Source of the DNA: Pseudorhodoferax sp. Leaf274
GTDB taxonomy: Bacteria > Pseudomonadota > Gammaproteobacteria > Burkholderiales > Burkholderiaceae_C
Length of the DNA: 64,000 bases
Assembly: GCF_001422445.1 (NCBI RefSeq)
Contig: NZ_LMNA01000027.1
Location: 124,001 to 188,000, forward strand
Direction of reading: 5' to 3'
The translations under genes were made by a program, and so were the position numbers. How positions within the stretch are numbered: position 1 is the first letter of the stretch; each line of letters starts with the position of its first letter. This document shows, in pieces, positions 15,881-25,113 of this stretch. Below the pieces are notes generated by a model. The model did no database searches. It was not told the DNA's origin and worked only from the letters and a program-made list of their open reading frames with translations.

Positions 15881-18199
15881 TCAGGCGGTGGCGCGTTCGA
15901 CGCGCACGGGGATGGACTTGGCAGCGGGCACATGGCTGCCCACGGCGTGGTGGGCCAGCGGCACCAGCGGGTTGCATTCGGGGAAGTAGCCGGCAACCGA
16001 GCCGGCCGGCAGGTCGTAGGGCAGCGCGCACAGGCCCGACAGGCGGCGCACGTGGCCGTCCGCCGCGACGCCGTGGACCAGCACCGCATCGCCCTTGGCC
16101 AGGCCGCGCGCGGCCATGTCGGCCGGGTGCATGAGCAGCACCATGCGCGAACCCCAGACGTTGCGGAACCGGTCGTCCAGGCTGTAGATGGTGGTGTTGA
16201 ACTGGTCGTCGCTGCGCAGCGTCATGAGCCGCAGCACGCCGGCATCGGCCGCGGGCTCGGCGGCGGGCGGCACGATGAAGCAGGCCTTGCCGCTGTCGGT
16301 GTTCCAGACCCGCTGGCGTGCCGCATTGGGCTTGGCAACGCCACCGGGCTCGCGCAGCCGCGCATTGAAGTCCTTGAACACCTCGGGCCAGGTGGCCTCG
16401 ATGGCGTCGCGCACGCTGGCGTAGTCGTTGGTCCAGCGCGCCCAGGGCACCTGCGCGCTGGGCGGCAGCGTGGCCTGCGCCAGCGCCGCGACGATGGCCA
16501 GCTCGGAGCGCAGGCCCGGGTCGGCCGGCTCGGCCACGCCATCGGACGCGTGGAAGCAGCCCGTGGAGTCCTCCACCGACACGGTCTGCGGGCCGCTGGC
16601 CTGGCGGTCGATCTCGATGCGGCCCAGGCAGGGGAGCAGCCAGCCCGTGCGGCCGGGCAGCAGGTGCGTGCGGTTGAGGCGTGTGGCCACGTGCACGGTC
16701 AGCTGCATGCGACCCCAGGCCGCCTCCAGCCGCTCGGTGTCGGGCGCGGCGCGCAGGAAGTTGCCGCCCAGGCCGACGAAGCCGCGCACGCTGCCGTCGA
16801 GCACCCCCTCGCAGGTGGCCACGGTGTGGCGGCCGGGCGCACGAGGCGGCTCGAACCCATACAGCGCGGCCAGCTGGTCCAGCGGCGCGAGCTCGGGTTT
16901 CTCGGTGATGCCCACGGTGCGCTGGCCCTGCACGTTGGAGTGGCCACGCACCGGGCAGATGCCGGCACCGGGCTTGCCGATGTTGCCGCGCAGCAGCAGC
17001 AGGTTGCTGACCATCTGCACATTGGCCACGCCCTGGCGGTGCTGGGTGAGGCCCATGCCGTAGACGCCCAAAACGGCGCCGGCCGCGGCATAGGTGGCGG
17101 CGGCCTGCTCCAGCGCCGCACGCGTCAGGCCGCTGTGCTGCGCGATGTCGTCCCAGCTGGCCGCGCGCACATGCGCGGCGAAGGCCTCGAAGCCCTGCGT
17201 GTGTTCGGCGATGAAGGCCGCGTCGAGCACGCGCGCAGCGCCCGCGGCCTGCGCCGCGTCGTCGGCCTCGACCAGCCACTTGCACATGCCCGTCAACGCC
17301 GCGATGTCGCCGCCGTTGCGCACCTGCAGGTACTGGGTGCTGATCGCCGTCTCCGCGGGCGTCAGCATGTCGCGCGCCGACTGCGGGTTGGCGAAGTGCA
17401 CCAGGCCGACTTCCTTGAGCGGATTGAAGGTGACGATGGGCACGCCGCGCGCACGCGCCTCCTGCAGCTGGTGCAGCATGCGCGGGCTGTTGACGCCCAC
17501 GTTCTGGCCGAAGAAGAAGATGGCCTCGGTGTGCTCGAAGTCGTCCAGCGCCACGGTGCCCACCGGCACGCCGATGGTCTTGGGCAGTGCCACCGAGGTG
17601 CTTTCGTGGCACATGTTGGAGCTGTCGGGCAGGTTGTTGTTGCCGTACAGCCGTGCCAGCAGCTGGTAGAGGTAGCTGGTCTCCAGCGATGCGCGGCCGG
17701 AGGCATAGAACACGACGGTCTGCGGATCCTCCTCGCGCAGCAGCCGGAGCTCCGCGCCGATGGCGGCGAAGGCCTCGTCCCAGCCGACCGCCAGGTAGCG
17801 GTCGCTGGCGGCGTCGTAGCGCAAGGGATGCGTGAGCCGGCCGCCGGCCTCCAGTGCGTGGTCGCTCCAGCCGCGCAGCGTGGCCAGCGTGTGCTCGGCG
17901 AAGAAGTCAGGGCCGAGCCGCTTGTCCGTGAGTTCCCAGGCGGTGGCCTTGGCGCCGTTCTCGCAGAACTCGGCCAGGTGCGGCTTGGCGGGCTTGGCCC
18001 ATGCACAGCTGACGCAGGCGAAGCCGCCCGGTTTGTTCTGCTTGCGCAGGGCATTGGCGGTGGCGAGCGGCGCGCCTTCGCGCACCAGGCTGACGGTGAC
18101 GGCCTTGAGCGAGCCCCAGCCACCGGCGGCCTGGCCGTAGGGTTCCAGCGGTTCTGGCCGTTGCGGGCTTGGCGGCCGCTCGGTGGGGGGTGTCTGCAT
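15881..18199 (-). CDS. FdhF/YdeP-family molybdopterin oxidoreductase
   Basis: A 772-residue oxidoreductase of the YdeP/FdhF-like group of the DMSO-reductase superfamily. It has an N-terminal CVSCAWAKP cysteine motif for a possible Fe-S cluster, a molybdopterin-binding core with GNNNLPDSSNMCHES and FFFGQNVGVNSPRM, and a C-terminal molydopterin dinucleotide-binding domain from about residue 645. It probably binds bis-MGD; the electron donor and acceptor are unknown. E. coli YdeP is linked to acid resistance. Pairing with a catalase-like protein suggests a stress or aldehyde/formate role, which is inference. The ATG at 18199 has a GGAG site; the longer frame adds a low-complexity lead. Confidence 0.85.
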   Translation of the reverse strand: MQTPPTERPPSPQRPEPLEPYGQAAGGWGSLKAVTVSLVREGAPLATANALRKQNKPGGFACVSCAWAKPAKPHLAEFCENGAKATAWELTDKRLGPDFFAEHTLATLRGWSDHALEAGGRLTHPLRYDAASDRYLAVGWDEAFAAIGAELRLLREEDPQTVVFYASGRASLETSYLYQLLARLYGNNNLPDSSNMCHESTSVALPKTIGVPVGTVALDDFEHTEAIFFFGQNVGVNSPRMLHQLQEARARGVPIVTFNPLKEVGLVHFANPQSARDMLTPAETAISTQYLQVRNGGDIAALTGMCKWLVEADDAAQAAGAARVLDAAFIAEHTQGFEAFAAHVRAASWDDIAQHSGLTRAALEQAAATYAAAGAVLGVYGMGLTQHRQGVANVQMVSNLLLLRGNIGKPGAGICPVRGHSNVQGQRTVGITEKPELAPLDQLAALYGFEPPRAPGRHTVATCEGVLDGSVRGFVGLGGNFLRAAPDTERLEAAWGRMQLTVHVATRLNRTHLLPGRTGWLLPCLGRIEIDRQASGPQTVSVEDSTGCFHASDGVAEPADPGLRSELAIVAALAQATLPPSAQVPWARWTNDYASVRDAIEATWPEVFKDFNARLREPGGVAKPNAARQRVWNTDSGKACFIVPPAAEPAADAGVLRLMTLRSDDQFNTTIYSLDDRFRNVWGSRMVLLMHPADMAARGLAKGDAVLVHGVAADGHVRRLSGLCALPYDLPAGSVAGYFPECNPLVPLAHHAVGSHVPAAKSIPVRVERATA

Positions 18200-18316
18200 C
18201 GGGGGCTCCAGGGTTTGCGCCACTGTGCGTGGCCCGCCGCGCGCGCGCCGTCGGCCGGGCCGAACGCGGCGCGTAGGAGAACAGGCGCCCTGGCGGCGCC
18301 AGGCGTTCAAGGATGT

Positions 18317-18556
18317 TCAAGAGGACGGTGCGTCGGCGTCGTTCTTGCGCAGCCCGCGCAGGTTCATGGCGGCCAGGCCCAGCTGCAACACCACCAGTGC
18401 CCAGCCCGCGGTGTAGACGCCCCAGGCGACCCACAGCACATTGCTGAGCAGGAACACCCAGAAGCCGACCGCCCTGCGCCGCTCGGCGCTGGAGGCGACC
18501 AGCCATGCGGCCGCCAGGGAAGAAAGCATGGCCGGCCACTGCAACATATCCCACAT
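18317..18556 (-). CDS. small membrane protein with two to three hydrophobic helices
   Basis: A 79-residue protein beginning WDMLQWPAMLSS, with a central FWVFLLSNVLWVAWGVYTAG helix pair and a second helix ending NLRGLRKN. The helix-pair pattern recalls a half-transporter, but no family can be assigned with confidence. The ATG at 18556 is preferred over an in-frame ATG at 18571 because GGGAGA lies 8 nt upstream of it. It sits 117 bp upstream of the molybdoenzyme gene on the same strand and divergent to katE. Confidence 0.6.
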   Translation of the reverse strand: MWDMLQWPAMLSSLAAAWLVASSAERRRAVGFWVFLLSNVLWVAWGVYTAGWALVVLQLGLAAMNLRGLRKNDADAPSS

Positions 18557-18750
18557 CGTGTTTTCTCCCATGGCTGGAGCTTTCCATGCGGCTGGGGCGG
18601 CCAGCGTGGGACAGCAGCGCGAAGAGCACACGGCGTGCGCTGAGTGCGCCGAGTGCAGGTGGGCGCGGACGCCATCGCTCTGCACAGCGCCACCCGCGCC
18701 GGCGCCGCCCGGGCGGATCGGCCACATGCGCAGCAGCAGCTGTCGCCACG

Positions 18751-18756
18751 TCCTAC
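18751..18756 (+). promoter_or_regulatory. TCCTAC element upstream of katE
   Basis: CGTCCTACACC lies 79 bp before the katE start, in a 278-bp region with no other gene. The same TCCTAC core occurs upstream of the receiver gene, the DUF1328 cluster and both csbD genes in this window (see findings). Function is inferred from recurrence only. Confidence 0.35.
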
Positions 18757-18834
18757 ACCAAGGCGGCTGCAGACCTCCTAGGGTTGCGTGTTCGGCAATC
18801 TCGCCGCAGCTCCAACACAACACCCCACCCCACC

Positions 18835-21270
18835 ATGGCCAAGTCTCCCAAATCCACACCGGCCGGCCGCGTGCCGCCGCCCAACGCCCGCAGCTCCCCG
18901 GCCGCGGCCCAGCGCACCGACAGCGGCCCCGCAGAAGGCCCGGCCGGCGACCCGAACGATCCGGCAGCCCTGCAGAAGGCACAGGTGCAGGATCTGGTGG
19001 CGGGCATGCCGTCCAACCCCACCAAGGCCGACGAGCATGGCTTCGCGCGCGGCGTGGCGCCCAAGCCCGGCGTGCACATCGCGCCCGCATCGCGCCTGCC
19101 GGGCGCCAGCACGCTCACGGAAGCCAATGCATCGGACAAGACCGGCGGCATCGCGCCCGAGGGCGGCAATCCCACCGTGGGGCCGCTGGACCGCGTGCGC
19201 GTGGACGCCACCGGCCAGCGCCTGACCACCAACCAGGGCGTGCCCATCGCGGACAACCAGAACTCGCTCAAGTACGGCGTGCGCGGGCCGGTGCTGCTGG
19301 AGGACTTCATCCTGCGCGAGAAGCTCACGCACTTCGACCACGAGCGCATTCCCGAACGCATCGTGCATGCGCGCGGCTCGGCCGCGCACGGCTTCTTCGA
19401 GTGCTACGAGCCCCTGACGCAATTGACCAAGGCCGCGCCCTTCCAGCAGGCCGGCAAGGCCACGCCGGTGTTCGTGCGCTTCTCCACCGTGGCGGGCGAG
19501 CGCGGCTCCAAGGACACGGCGCGCGACGTGCGCGGCTTCGCGGTGAAGTTCTACACCGACGAGGGCAACTGGGACCTGGTGGGCAACAACATCCCGGTGT
19601 TCTTCATCCAGGACGCGATGAAGTTCCCCGACCTCGTGCACGCCGTCAAGCCCGAACCGCACCACGGCATGCCGCAGGCCGGCAGCGCGCACGACACCTT
19701 CTGGGACTTCGTCTCGCTGATGCCGGAGTCCACGCACATGCTGCTGTGGGCGATGTCGGACCGTGCCATCCCGCGCAGCTACGCCACGATGCAGGGCTTC
19801 GGCGTGCACAGCTACCGCTTCGTCAACGAAGACGGGGTGTCGGTGTTCGTCAAGTTCCACTGGAATCCGAAGTACGGCACGCATTCGCTGGTCTGGGACG
19901 AGGCCGTGAAGATCTCCGGCGCCGACCCCGACTACCACCGGCGCGACCTGTGGGAACGCATCGAGGCGGGCAACTACCCCGAGTGGGAACTTGGCGTGCA
20001 GATCTTCACCGAGGAAGAGGCGGACAAGTTCAGCTTCGACATCCTGGACGCGACCAAGCTCATTCCCGAAGAGCTGGTGCCGGTTCGGCCCGTGGGCCGC
20101 ATGGTGCTGAACCGCAACCCCGACAACTTCTTCGCCGAGACCGAGCAGGTGGCCTTCTGCACGGCGCACGTGGTGCCGGGCATCGACTTCTCGAATGATC
20201 CGCTGCTGGCCGGGCGCATCCATTCGTACGTGGACACGCAGATCTCGCGCCTGGGCGGGCCGAACTTCCACGAGATCCCGATCAACGCGCCGATTGCGCC
20301 GGTGCACAACAACCAGCGCGACGGGATGCACCGCCAGGCCATCCACCGCGGCCGCGTGTCCTACGAGCCCAACTCGCTGGCCGGCGGCTCCCCGTTCCAG
20401 GCCGGCGCGGTGCAGGGCTTCGTTTCGGTGCCCGCGCGCATCGCCGCCAAGGAGGAACAGGGCAAGGTGCGCGCCAAGCCCGAGAAGTTCGCCGACCACT
20501 ACACCCAGGCCACGCTGTTCTTCGACAGCCAGACGCCGGTCGAGCAGGCGCACATCGCGGCGGCCTTCCGCTTCGAACTGTCCAAGCTCACGGTGCCGGC
20601 CATCCGTACCCGCATGGTGGCGTCGCTGCGCAATGTGTCGGAGGAACTCGCGCGCAAGGTGGCGCAGGGCCTGGGCATGCGCGAGCTGCCCGACCCGCTG
20701 CCGCGCGCGCTGCCCAAGCCGGCCAAGCCCGAGGTGCGCACATCGGCCGCGCTGTCGCTGCTGGCACGGCCTGGCGAGGTCGGCATCCGCGGGCGCGTCG
20801 TCGCGCTGCTGGCCGCCGACGGCATGGACGGCAAGGCGCTGCAGGCGCAGGCCGCGGCGCTGACCGCGCAGGGCGCGGCGCCGCGCATCGTCGGCCCGCA
20901 CGTGGGCGCGCTGGTCGATGCTGACGGTGTCACGGTCCAGGCCGATGCCTCGCTCGAGAACGAGCCCGGCTTCCTGTTCGACGCCGTGGTGCTGCCGCAG
21001 GGCCAGGATGCCATCGCGGCACTGGCCGCCAACGGCCTGGCGCTGGAATTCGTCAAGGAACAGTACCGCCACTGCAAGACGCTGCTGGTGCCCGCCGACG
21101 CGCGCGTGCTGCTGGAGCAGGCCGGCATTCCGTGGGAGCTGCCGGACGGCGCGGCCGACCCGGGCCTGGTGGCGGGCGATGGCGATGGCCAGAGCGCGCT
21201 CGACGCCTTCGTGCAGGCGGTGGCGCGGCACCGGCATCCCGAGCGCGAGACCGATCCGCCGCGGGTGTGA
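18835..21270 (+). CDS. katE: large-subunit monofunctional catalase (HPII type)
   Basis: An 811-residue clade-2 catalase that dismutates hydrogen peroxide. It has the essential distal histidine in [10 protein letters not shown] (about 178), the distal asparagine in [11 protein letters not shown] (about 251), the haem-proximal tyrosine in [11 protein letters not shown] (about 465) and a C-terminal class-I glutamine-amidotransferase-like domain (about 640-800) typical of HPII. The N-terminal ~100 residues are proline/alanine-rich, making it somewhat longer than E. coli KatE (753). Poor Shine-Dalgarno. Three tandem hairpins follow the gene. Likely stationary-phase or stress induced. Confidence 0.95.
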   Translation: MAKSPKSTPAGRVPPPNARSSPAAAQRTDSGPAEGPAGDPNDPAALQKAQVQDLVAGMPSNPTKADEHGFARGVAPKPGVHIAPASRLPGASTLTEANASDKTGGIAPEGGNPTVGPLDRVRVDATGQRLTTNQGVPIADNQNSLKYGVRGPVLLEDFILREKLTHFDHERIPERIVHARGSAAHGFFECYEPLTQLTKAAPFQQAGKATPVFVRFSTVAGERGSKDTARDVRGFAVKFYTDEGNWDLVGNNIPVFFIQDAMKFPDLVHAVKPEPHHGMPQAGSAHDTFWDFVSLMPESTHMLLWAMSDRAIPRSYATMQGFGVHSYRFVNEDGVSVFVKFHWNPKYGTHSLVWDEAVKISGADPDYHRRDLWERIEAGNYPEWELGVQIFTEEEADKFSFDILDATKLIPEELVPVRPVGRMVLNRNPDNFFAETEQVAFCTAHVVPGIDFSNDPLLAGRIHSYVDTQISRLGGPNFHEIPINAPIAPVHNNQRDGMHRQAIHRGRVSYEPNSLAGGSPFQAGAVQGFVSVPARIAAKEEQGKVRAKPEKFADHYTQATLFFDSQTPVEQAHIAAAFRFELSKLTVPAIRTRMVASLRNVSEELARKVAQGLGMRELPDPLPRALPKPAKPEVRTSAALSLLARPGEVGIRGRVVALLAADGMDGKALQAQAAALTAQGAAPRIVGPHVGALVDADGVTVQADASLENEPGFLFDAVVLPQGQDAIAALAANGLALEFVKEQYRHCKTLLVPADARVLLEQAGIPWELPDGAADPGLVAGDGDGQSALDAFVQAVARHRHPERETDPPRV

Positions 21271-21274
21271 GGCT

Positions 21275-21355
21275 TGCGCCGGCCGCACGGCCGGCGCAGC
21301 GCACGCGGCCCGGCAGGTCTGCCGGGCCAGCGTGTCGGCGGCTCATGCTGCCGCC
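21275..21355. terminator. three tandem GC-rich hairpins between katE and lysR
   Basis: Perfect stems TGCGCCGGCC/GGCCGGCGCA (21275-21298), GGCCCGGCAG/CTGCCGGGCC (21307-21328) and GGCGGC/GCCGCC (21337-21355) follow each other in the gap between convergent genes. None has a T-tract, so classic intrinsic termination is not shown; mRNA 3'-end protection or Rho-linked termination is possible. Confidence 0.5.
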
Positions 21356-21404
21356 CTGCTGAACGGAAACCTGTGGTTCGCCCCTTGCGGGGTCACGTCC
21401 ACCT

Positions 21405-22292
21405 TCAGGTGGAAAAGTCGGCCAACACTTGCAGCACTGTGGCGATCGTCCCGCCCGGCCCCGCCGGGTGCCGGTGGGCCACGGCCATGGGACGCATCAA
21501 CGCTGGGCGCAGGTGGCGCACCTGGACTTCCGGCGTGTTGCACAGATCCTGCACTTCTTCGAGCGGCAGGATGGCCGCGCTCTGGCTTGCAGCCGCCAGG
21601 CTCTTCAAGGCGCCGGGGTAGCTCAACGTCAGGAACGGCCGCGGGTTCAGCCCGGCCTGGCCGAACCAAGCCGCGATGAGGCCGTGCATCTGCGTCGCCG
21701 GGGCGAACGAGGCCCACCGGCGGCTGGCCAGCCATTCGGGGGTCACCCACTCCGGCGCGTCCCAGCAAGCCGGCAGGAGCGCGACCATGTGGTCGTTGCG
21801 CCACGGCAGCAACCGGATCTGCGTCACGGCCGGCTGGGGGCTCGCCACGATGCCGATGTCGAGCGTGCCCGCCCTCAGCCGCTGCATCGAATCGGCCGAA
21901 CCGACCGCTTCGAGCTTGATGTCGATGCCCGGGCTTCTCTCGCTCAACGCAGCGAGCACCAGCGGCAGCAGCCTGGTGCTGACCCCGGCCGACACCCCCA
22001 TCCTGACGACACCTTCGCGCCCGGTGGCGCGGCGCCGCACGAGGTCGATGAGATCGTCGCTGGCGCACAGCAGCTTGCGGCCCTCCTGCACCAGCGCATC
22101 GCCAGCCGGGGTCAGCACGGCTTGCCTTCTGCCGCGCACGAGCAGGGCCGCCTCCATGCGCGATTCCAGCTCCTTGATGTGCAGGCTCACGGTGGGCGGC
22201 GCCAGATGCAGCGCCTGCGCGGCGGCGGCGAACGTGCCCAGGTCCGCAATGGCGATGAGCGTCTGCAGTTGGTCCAGGTTGAGGTTACGCAT
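21405..22292 (-). CDS. LysR-family transcriptional regulator
   Basis: A 295-residue LTTR with an N-terminal winged helix (residues 5-65; TFAAAAQALHLAPPTVSLHIKEL spans the recognition helix) and a substrate-binding domain starting VVRMGVSAGVS at about 95. The ATG at 22292 is chosen over a TTG six codons upstream. A TGAAT-N9-ATTCA palindrome lies directly upstream (22302-22320), as expected for an autoregulated LTTR. The divergent small ORF at 22367 is the only close candidate target besides itself, and the effector is unknown. Confidence 0.88.
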   Translation of the reverse strand: MRNLNLDQLQTLIAIADLGTFAAAAQALHLAPPTVSLHIKELESRMEAALLVRGRRQAVLTPAGDALVQEGRKLLCASDDLIDLVRRRATGREGVVRMGVSAGVSTRLLPLVLAALSERSPGIDIKLEAVGSADSMQRLRAGTLDIGIVASPQPAVTQIRLLPWRNDHMVALLPACWDAPEWVTPEWLASRRWASFAPATQMHGLIAAWFGQAGLNPRPFLTLSYPGALKSLAAASQSAAILPLEEVQDLCNTPEVQVRHLRPALMRPMAVAHRHPAGPGGTIATVLQVLADFST

Positions 22293-22301
22293 CAGGAAAG
22301 G

Positions 22302-22320
22302 TGAATCCAATCGTCATTCA
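22302..22320. promoter_or_regulatory. TGAAT-N9-ATTCA inverted repeat upstream of the LysR gene
   Basis: A perfect 5-bp inverted repeat with a 9-nt spacer (total 19 bp) ends 10 bp from the lysR start. It contains the T-N11-A core that LTTRs recognise. It is a good candidate site for autoregulation and control of the divergent small ORF. Confidence 0.45.
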
Positions 22321-22366
22321 ATTCAACTTTACAGCTGTTGCCGGGCCGCTGAGGATCGCCGCCTCC

Positions 22367-22570
22367 ATGCGCCAAACGATCCATACGCCGCCCCCCGATG
22401 AACGCCCCGCGGACAGACCGCAGCAACCGGACCTGACCGCGGCAAGCGATGCCACGCAACCCACGGTCAGGGGCAGGCTTCGGGACTGGATGGAAAGGGG
22501 CACGCGGGCGTTGGAACGCGCCGAGCGGCAGATCATGGAACGGTTCAAGGTGCCGCCCAACGGGGGGTGA
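22367..22570 (+). CDS. hypothetical small protein
   Basis: A 67-residue ORF divergent from the LysR gene. The first half is proline/aspartate-rich and disordered. The second half is a predicted amphipathic charged helix (RDWMERGTRALERAERQIMERF). No family is recognised. A GTG at 22301 would extend it by 22 residues into the operator region, which is unlikely. Codon use is GC-rich at third positions, in line with a real gene, but evidence is limited. Confidence 0.4.
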   Translation: MRQTIHTPPPDERPADRPQQPDLTAASDATQPTVRGRLRDWMERGTRALERAERQIMERFKVPPNGG

Positions 22571-22711
22571 GTGGCATGCCTGCGTGGGCAGGCGCTGCTG
22601 GAGCGCTGCGGCCGCGACGGCGGGGGGCTACGGTCGCGGCGGCAGCAGCAGCGGCAGCGGCAGTATTGCCGCAGCGGCCAAGCCATCGGCTGCTTTTTGC
22701 GCGAGGTCCGG

Positions 22712-22749
22712 ACAAAGAAAAAGGCACTTGCAGTTTCCTGCAAGTGCCT
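22712..22749 (-). terminator. intrinsic terminator of tRNA-Lys
   Basis: A perfect 12-bp stem AGGCACTTGCAG/CTGCAAGTGCCT with a 4-nt loop (22722-22749) is followed on the minus strand by TTTTTCTTTG. It lies 19 bp after the tRNA 3' end. The 140 bp between this and the small ORF at 22367-22570 hold only CAG/CGG-rich sequence. Confidence 0.9.
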
Positions 22750-22767
22750 GGTTCCATTTCTTAATTT

Positions 22768-22843
22768 TGGTGGGCCCTGAGTGGCTCGAACACTCGACCT
22801 ACGGATTAAGAGTCCGCTGCTCTACCAACTGAGCTAAGAGCCC
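22768..22843 (-). tRNA. tRNA-Lys(CTT)
   Basis: A 76-nt tRNA with the CCA end encoded. The acceptor stem GGGCTCT pairs with AGGGCCC (one G-U). The D-arm carries AGCTCAGTTGGTAGAGC, the anticodon loop CTCTTAA gives anticodon CTT, and the T-arm reads GAGTG-TTCGAGC-CACTC. It is flanked by a strong promoter upstream and a perfect terminator downstream, so it is a single-gene transcription unit. Confidence 0.95.
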
Positions 22844-22947
22844 GATGTCCTGTGCTGCAGACCTGCCGTCTTGTTCAAACGACCGATCGCATTTGCAACC
22901 ATCGCCGCGAAATTCAGAGAAATTCTTGTGTTCCGCGGAAGCCCTAG

Positions 22948-22977
22948 ACTATAGCCTACATTTTGTGGATAGCGCAA
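22948..22977 (-). promoter_or_regulatory. sigma-70 promoter for tRNA-Lys
   Basis: On the minus strand TTGCGC (22972-22977) and TATAGT (22948-22953) are separated by 18 bp in an otherwise AT-rich stretch. It would give a transcript with roughly 100 nt of 5' leader before the tRNA, to be removed by processing. Confidence 0.65.
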
Positions 22978-23051
22978 GATTTTTCAAATTTTTTGGCAAC
23001 GGGTCCATCTAAGATGGCGGCACAGCCAGCCACAAGAACAAGGACCACACC

Positions 23052-23978
23052 ATGCGCGAACCCGGCCCGTGGACACTTTGCACGGTGGGCCATGCCGCAC
23101 TGGACCACTGCTTTTCCATTGCGGACTTCCCACCCGCCCCGACCAAGACACCGGCACAGCACTACCAGGCGATCTCTGGCGGCATGGCTGCGAACGCGTC
23201 GATCGCGGCCGTGCGCCTGGGCGCGGCCGTGCGGCTACACGGCGCGATCGGCGATGACGATGCCGGCGACTTCCTGGTCCGCCGCCTGAGCGAATGCGGC
23301 GTGGACTGCAGGCAGCTGCAACGCGTGGCGGGTGCGGCCTCCTCGGTCTCGGCGGTGGTCATCGATGCCCGCGGCGAGCGCCAGATCTTCAACCACCGTG
23401 GCGACGCACTGGCGCGCGCCGCCGGGCTCGACACCGCGGTGCTGGCCGGCTGCGACGTGCTGATGGCCGACCCGCGATGGATGCCGGGCGCCGTGGCTGC
23501 CTTGCGCTGGGCGCGCCAAACCGGTGTTCCTTCGTTGCTGGACGGCGACCTCTCGCCCACGCAGGACCTGCAGGCGCTGGCGGCACTGGCCGATTGGGCC
23601 GTGTTCTCCGAGTCGGGCCTCGCCGCATTCGCGCCGCAGGCCACGCTGGCAGATGGCCTGGGCGCCGCGCTCGCCGCCGGCGCCCAATTGGCCGCGGTGA
23701 CGCTGGGCGCGCACGGTGTGCGCTGGCAGCGCCCTGGCGGCCAGGTGCACAGCCTGCCGGCCTTCCGGGTGCAGGCCGTGGACACCAACGGCGCGGGCGA
23801 TGTGTTCCATGCCGCGCTGGCCATGGCCATGGCGCGCACGCTGCCCGACGCCGACGCCATGCGCTTCGCCTGCGCGGCCGCGGCACTCAAGTGCCTGCGC
23901 CCGGGCGGCGTGGCCAACGGGCCGGATTGCGCGGAGGTCGAGCGCCTGCTCGCCGTGCACCCCCCTGCCCTCACATGA
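23052..23978 (+). CDS. PfkB-family sugar kinase
   Basis: A 308-residue ribokinase/PfkB-fold kinase that transfers phosphate from ATP to a sugar or nucleoside. It has the N-terminal substrate motif [17 protein letters not shown] (about 42-58) and the C-terminal signature [14 protein letters not shown] with the catalytic aspartate. The residue before GAGD is Asn rather than the common Thr. The sequence resembles the ketohexokinase-like branch, but the substrate is not evident. It overlaps guaC, on the opposite strand, by 8 bp at the 3' end. Confidence 0.85.
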   Translation: MREPGPWTLCTVGHAALDHCFSIADFPPAPTKTPAQHYQAISGGMAANASIAAVRLGAAVRLHGAIGDDDAGDFLVRRLSECGVDCRQLQRVAGAASSVSAVVIDARGERQIFNHRGDALARAAGLDTAVLAGCDVLMADPRWMPGAVAALRWARQTGVPSLLDGDLSPTQDLQALAALADWAVFSESGLAAFAPQATLADGLGAALAAGAQLAAVTLGAHGVRWQRPGGQVHSLPAFRVQAVDTNGAGDVFHAALAMAMARTLPDADAMRFACAAAALKCLRPGGVANGPDCAEVERLLAVHPPALT

Positions 23979-24948
23979 GCAGGTGCTCGCCGGCGTTGTC
24001 GCCGCCCAGGATCACGTAGTTCACCTTGCGGATGTCCATCAGCTTCTTGCCGCCGGCATAGCTGATGGAGCTCTGCACGTCCTGCTCCATCTCGACCAGC
24101 GTGTCCGAGAGCTTGCCCTTGATGGGCTCCAGGATGCGCTTGCCCTCGACGTGGCGGTACTCGCCCTTGTTGAAGTCGCTGGCCGAGCCGTAATACTCCT
24201 TGAAGAGCTTGCCGTCGACCTCCACGGTCTGGCCCGGCGATTCCTCATGCCCCGCGAACAGCGAACCGATCATGACCATCGAGGCGCCGAAGCGGATGCT
24301 CTTGGCGATGTCGCCGTGGTCGCGGATGCCGCCGTCGGCAATGATGGGCTTGGTCGCCACGCGCGCGCACCACTTGAGCGCCGACAGTTGCCAGCCGCCC
24401 GTGCCGAAGCCGGTCTTGAGCTTGGTGATGCAGACCTTGCCCGGGCCGATGCCGACCTTGGTCGCGTCCGCGCCCCAGTTCTCCAGGTCGATCACGGCCT
24501 CTGGCGTGCCCACGTTGCCAGCGATCACGAAGGATCCGGGCAGCTTGTCCTTGAGGTAGGCGATCATGTCTTTCACGCTGTCGGCATGGCCGTGCGCGAT
24601 GTCGATGGTCACGTACTCGGGCGCCAGTCCTTGCTGGACCAGCGCGTCCACGGTGTCGTAGTCCGGCTTCTTCACGCCCAGCGAGATCGAGGCGAAGGTG
24701 CCCAGGTCCTTCATGCGGCGCACGAAGGCCACGTTGTCCAGGTCGAAGCGGTGCATCACGTAGAAGTAGCCGTGCTGGGCCAGCCACAGGCAGGTGGCCT
24801 CGTCGACCACGGTCTTCATGTTGGCCGGCACCACCGGCAGGCGGAAGCTGCGCGCGCCCAGCGTCACGCTGGCGTCGCACTCCGAGCGGCTCTCCACGCG
24901 GCACTTGCGCGGCAGCAGCAGGACGTTGTCGTAGTCGAAGATTTCCAT
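23971..24948 (-). CDS. guaC: GMP reductase
   Basis: A 325-residue IMPDH/GMPR TIM-barrel enzyme that deaminates GMP to IMP with NADPH. It has the catalytic cysteine in [10 protein letters not shown] (Cys173), the phosphate loop [16 protein letters not shown] and the GMPR-type flap region [12 protein letters not shown]. The length and lack of CBS domains fit the short GuaC2-type reductases. A longer frame to 25074 runs through a leader hairpin and is not coding; the ATG at 24948 starts at the conserved [10 protein letters not shown]. It is probably purine-regulated through the leader described separately. Confidence 0.93.
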   Translation of the reverse strand: MEIFDYDNVLLLPRKCRVESRSECDASVTLGARSFRLPVVPANMKTVVDEATCLWLAQHGYFYVMHRFDLDNVAFVRRMKDLGTFASISLGVKKPDYDTVDALVQQGLAPEYVTIDIAHGHADSVKDMIAYLKDKLPGSFVIAGNVGTPEAVIDLENWGADATKVGIGPGKVCITKLKTGFGTGGWQLSALKWCARVATKPIIADGGIRDHGDIAKSIRFGASMVMIGSLFAGHEESPGQTVEVDGKLFKEYYGSASDFNKGEYRHVEGKRILEPIKGKLSDTLVEMEQDVQSSISYAGGKKLMDIRKVNYVILGGDNAGEHLLM

Positions 24949-25026
24949 GGCAATCCAGCTTCCATCAATGGTTGTGAAACGATTGAGCGCTTGGACTGGC
25001 CCGGCGGCTGCCGTGGAGCAGGCAAC

Positions 25027-25075
25027 AAAAAACCGGGTGCCAATGACTTGGGCCCGGTGACTGATTCTAGTCACC
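25027..25075 (-). promoter_or_regulatory. 5' leader of guaC: palindrome with -10 element next to a terminator-like hairpin
   Basis: On the minus strand a perfect GGTGACT-N6-AGTCACC repeat (25056-25075) has TAGAAT, a good -10, at its centre. It is followed at once by a hairpin (CCGGG plus TTGG/CCAA paired with CCCGG, 25033-25057) and TTTTTT (25027-25032), about 78 nt before guaC. TGACT in the first element can also pair with AGTCA in the loop of the second, so competing folds are possible. It could be an attenuator, a 5' stabilising hairpin or an operator. Confidence 0.5.
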
Positions 25076-25113
25076 GCGGCATCCCCTTGCCCGCCTCCCT
25101 AGAATCCCCGCCG

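Noticed and set aside
15791-18643. 950-codon plus-strand open frame across the molybdoenzyme gene
   Set aside because: The GC-rich complement of a conserved YdeP-like gene; no family features in the translation.
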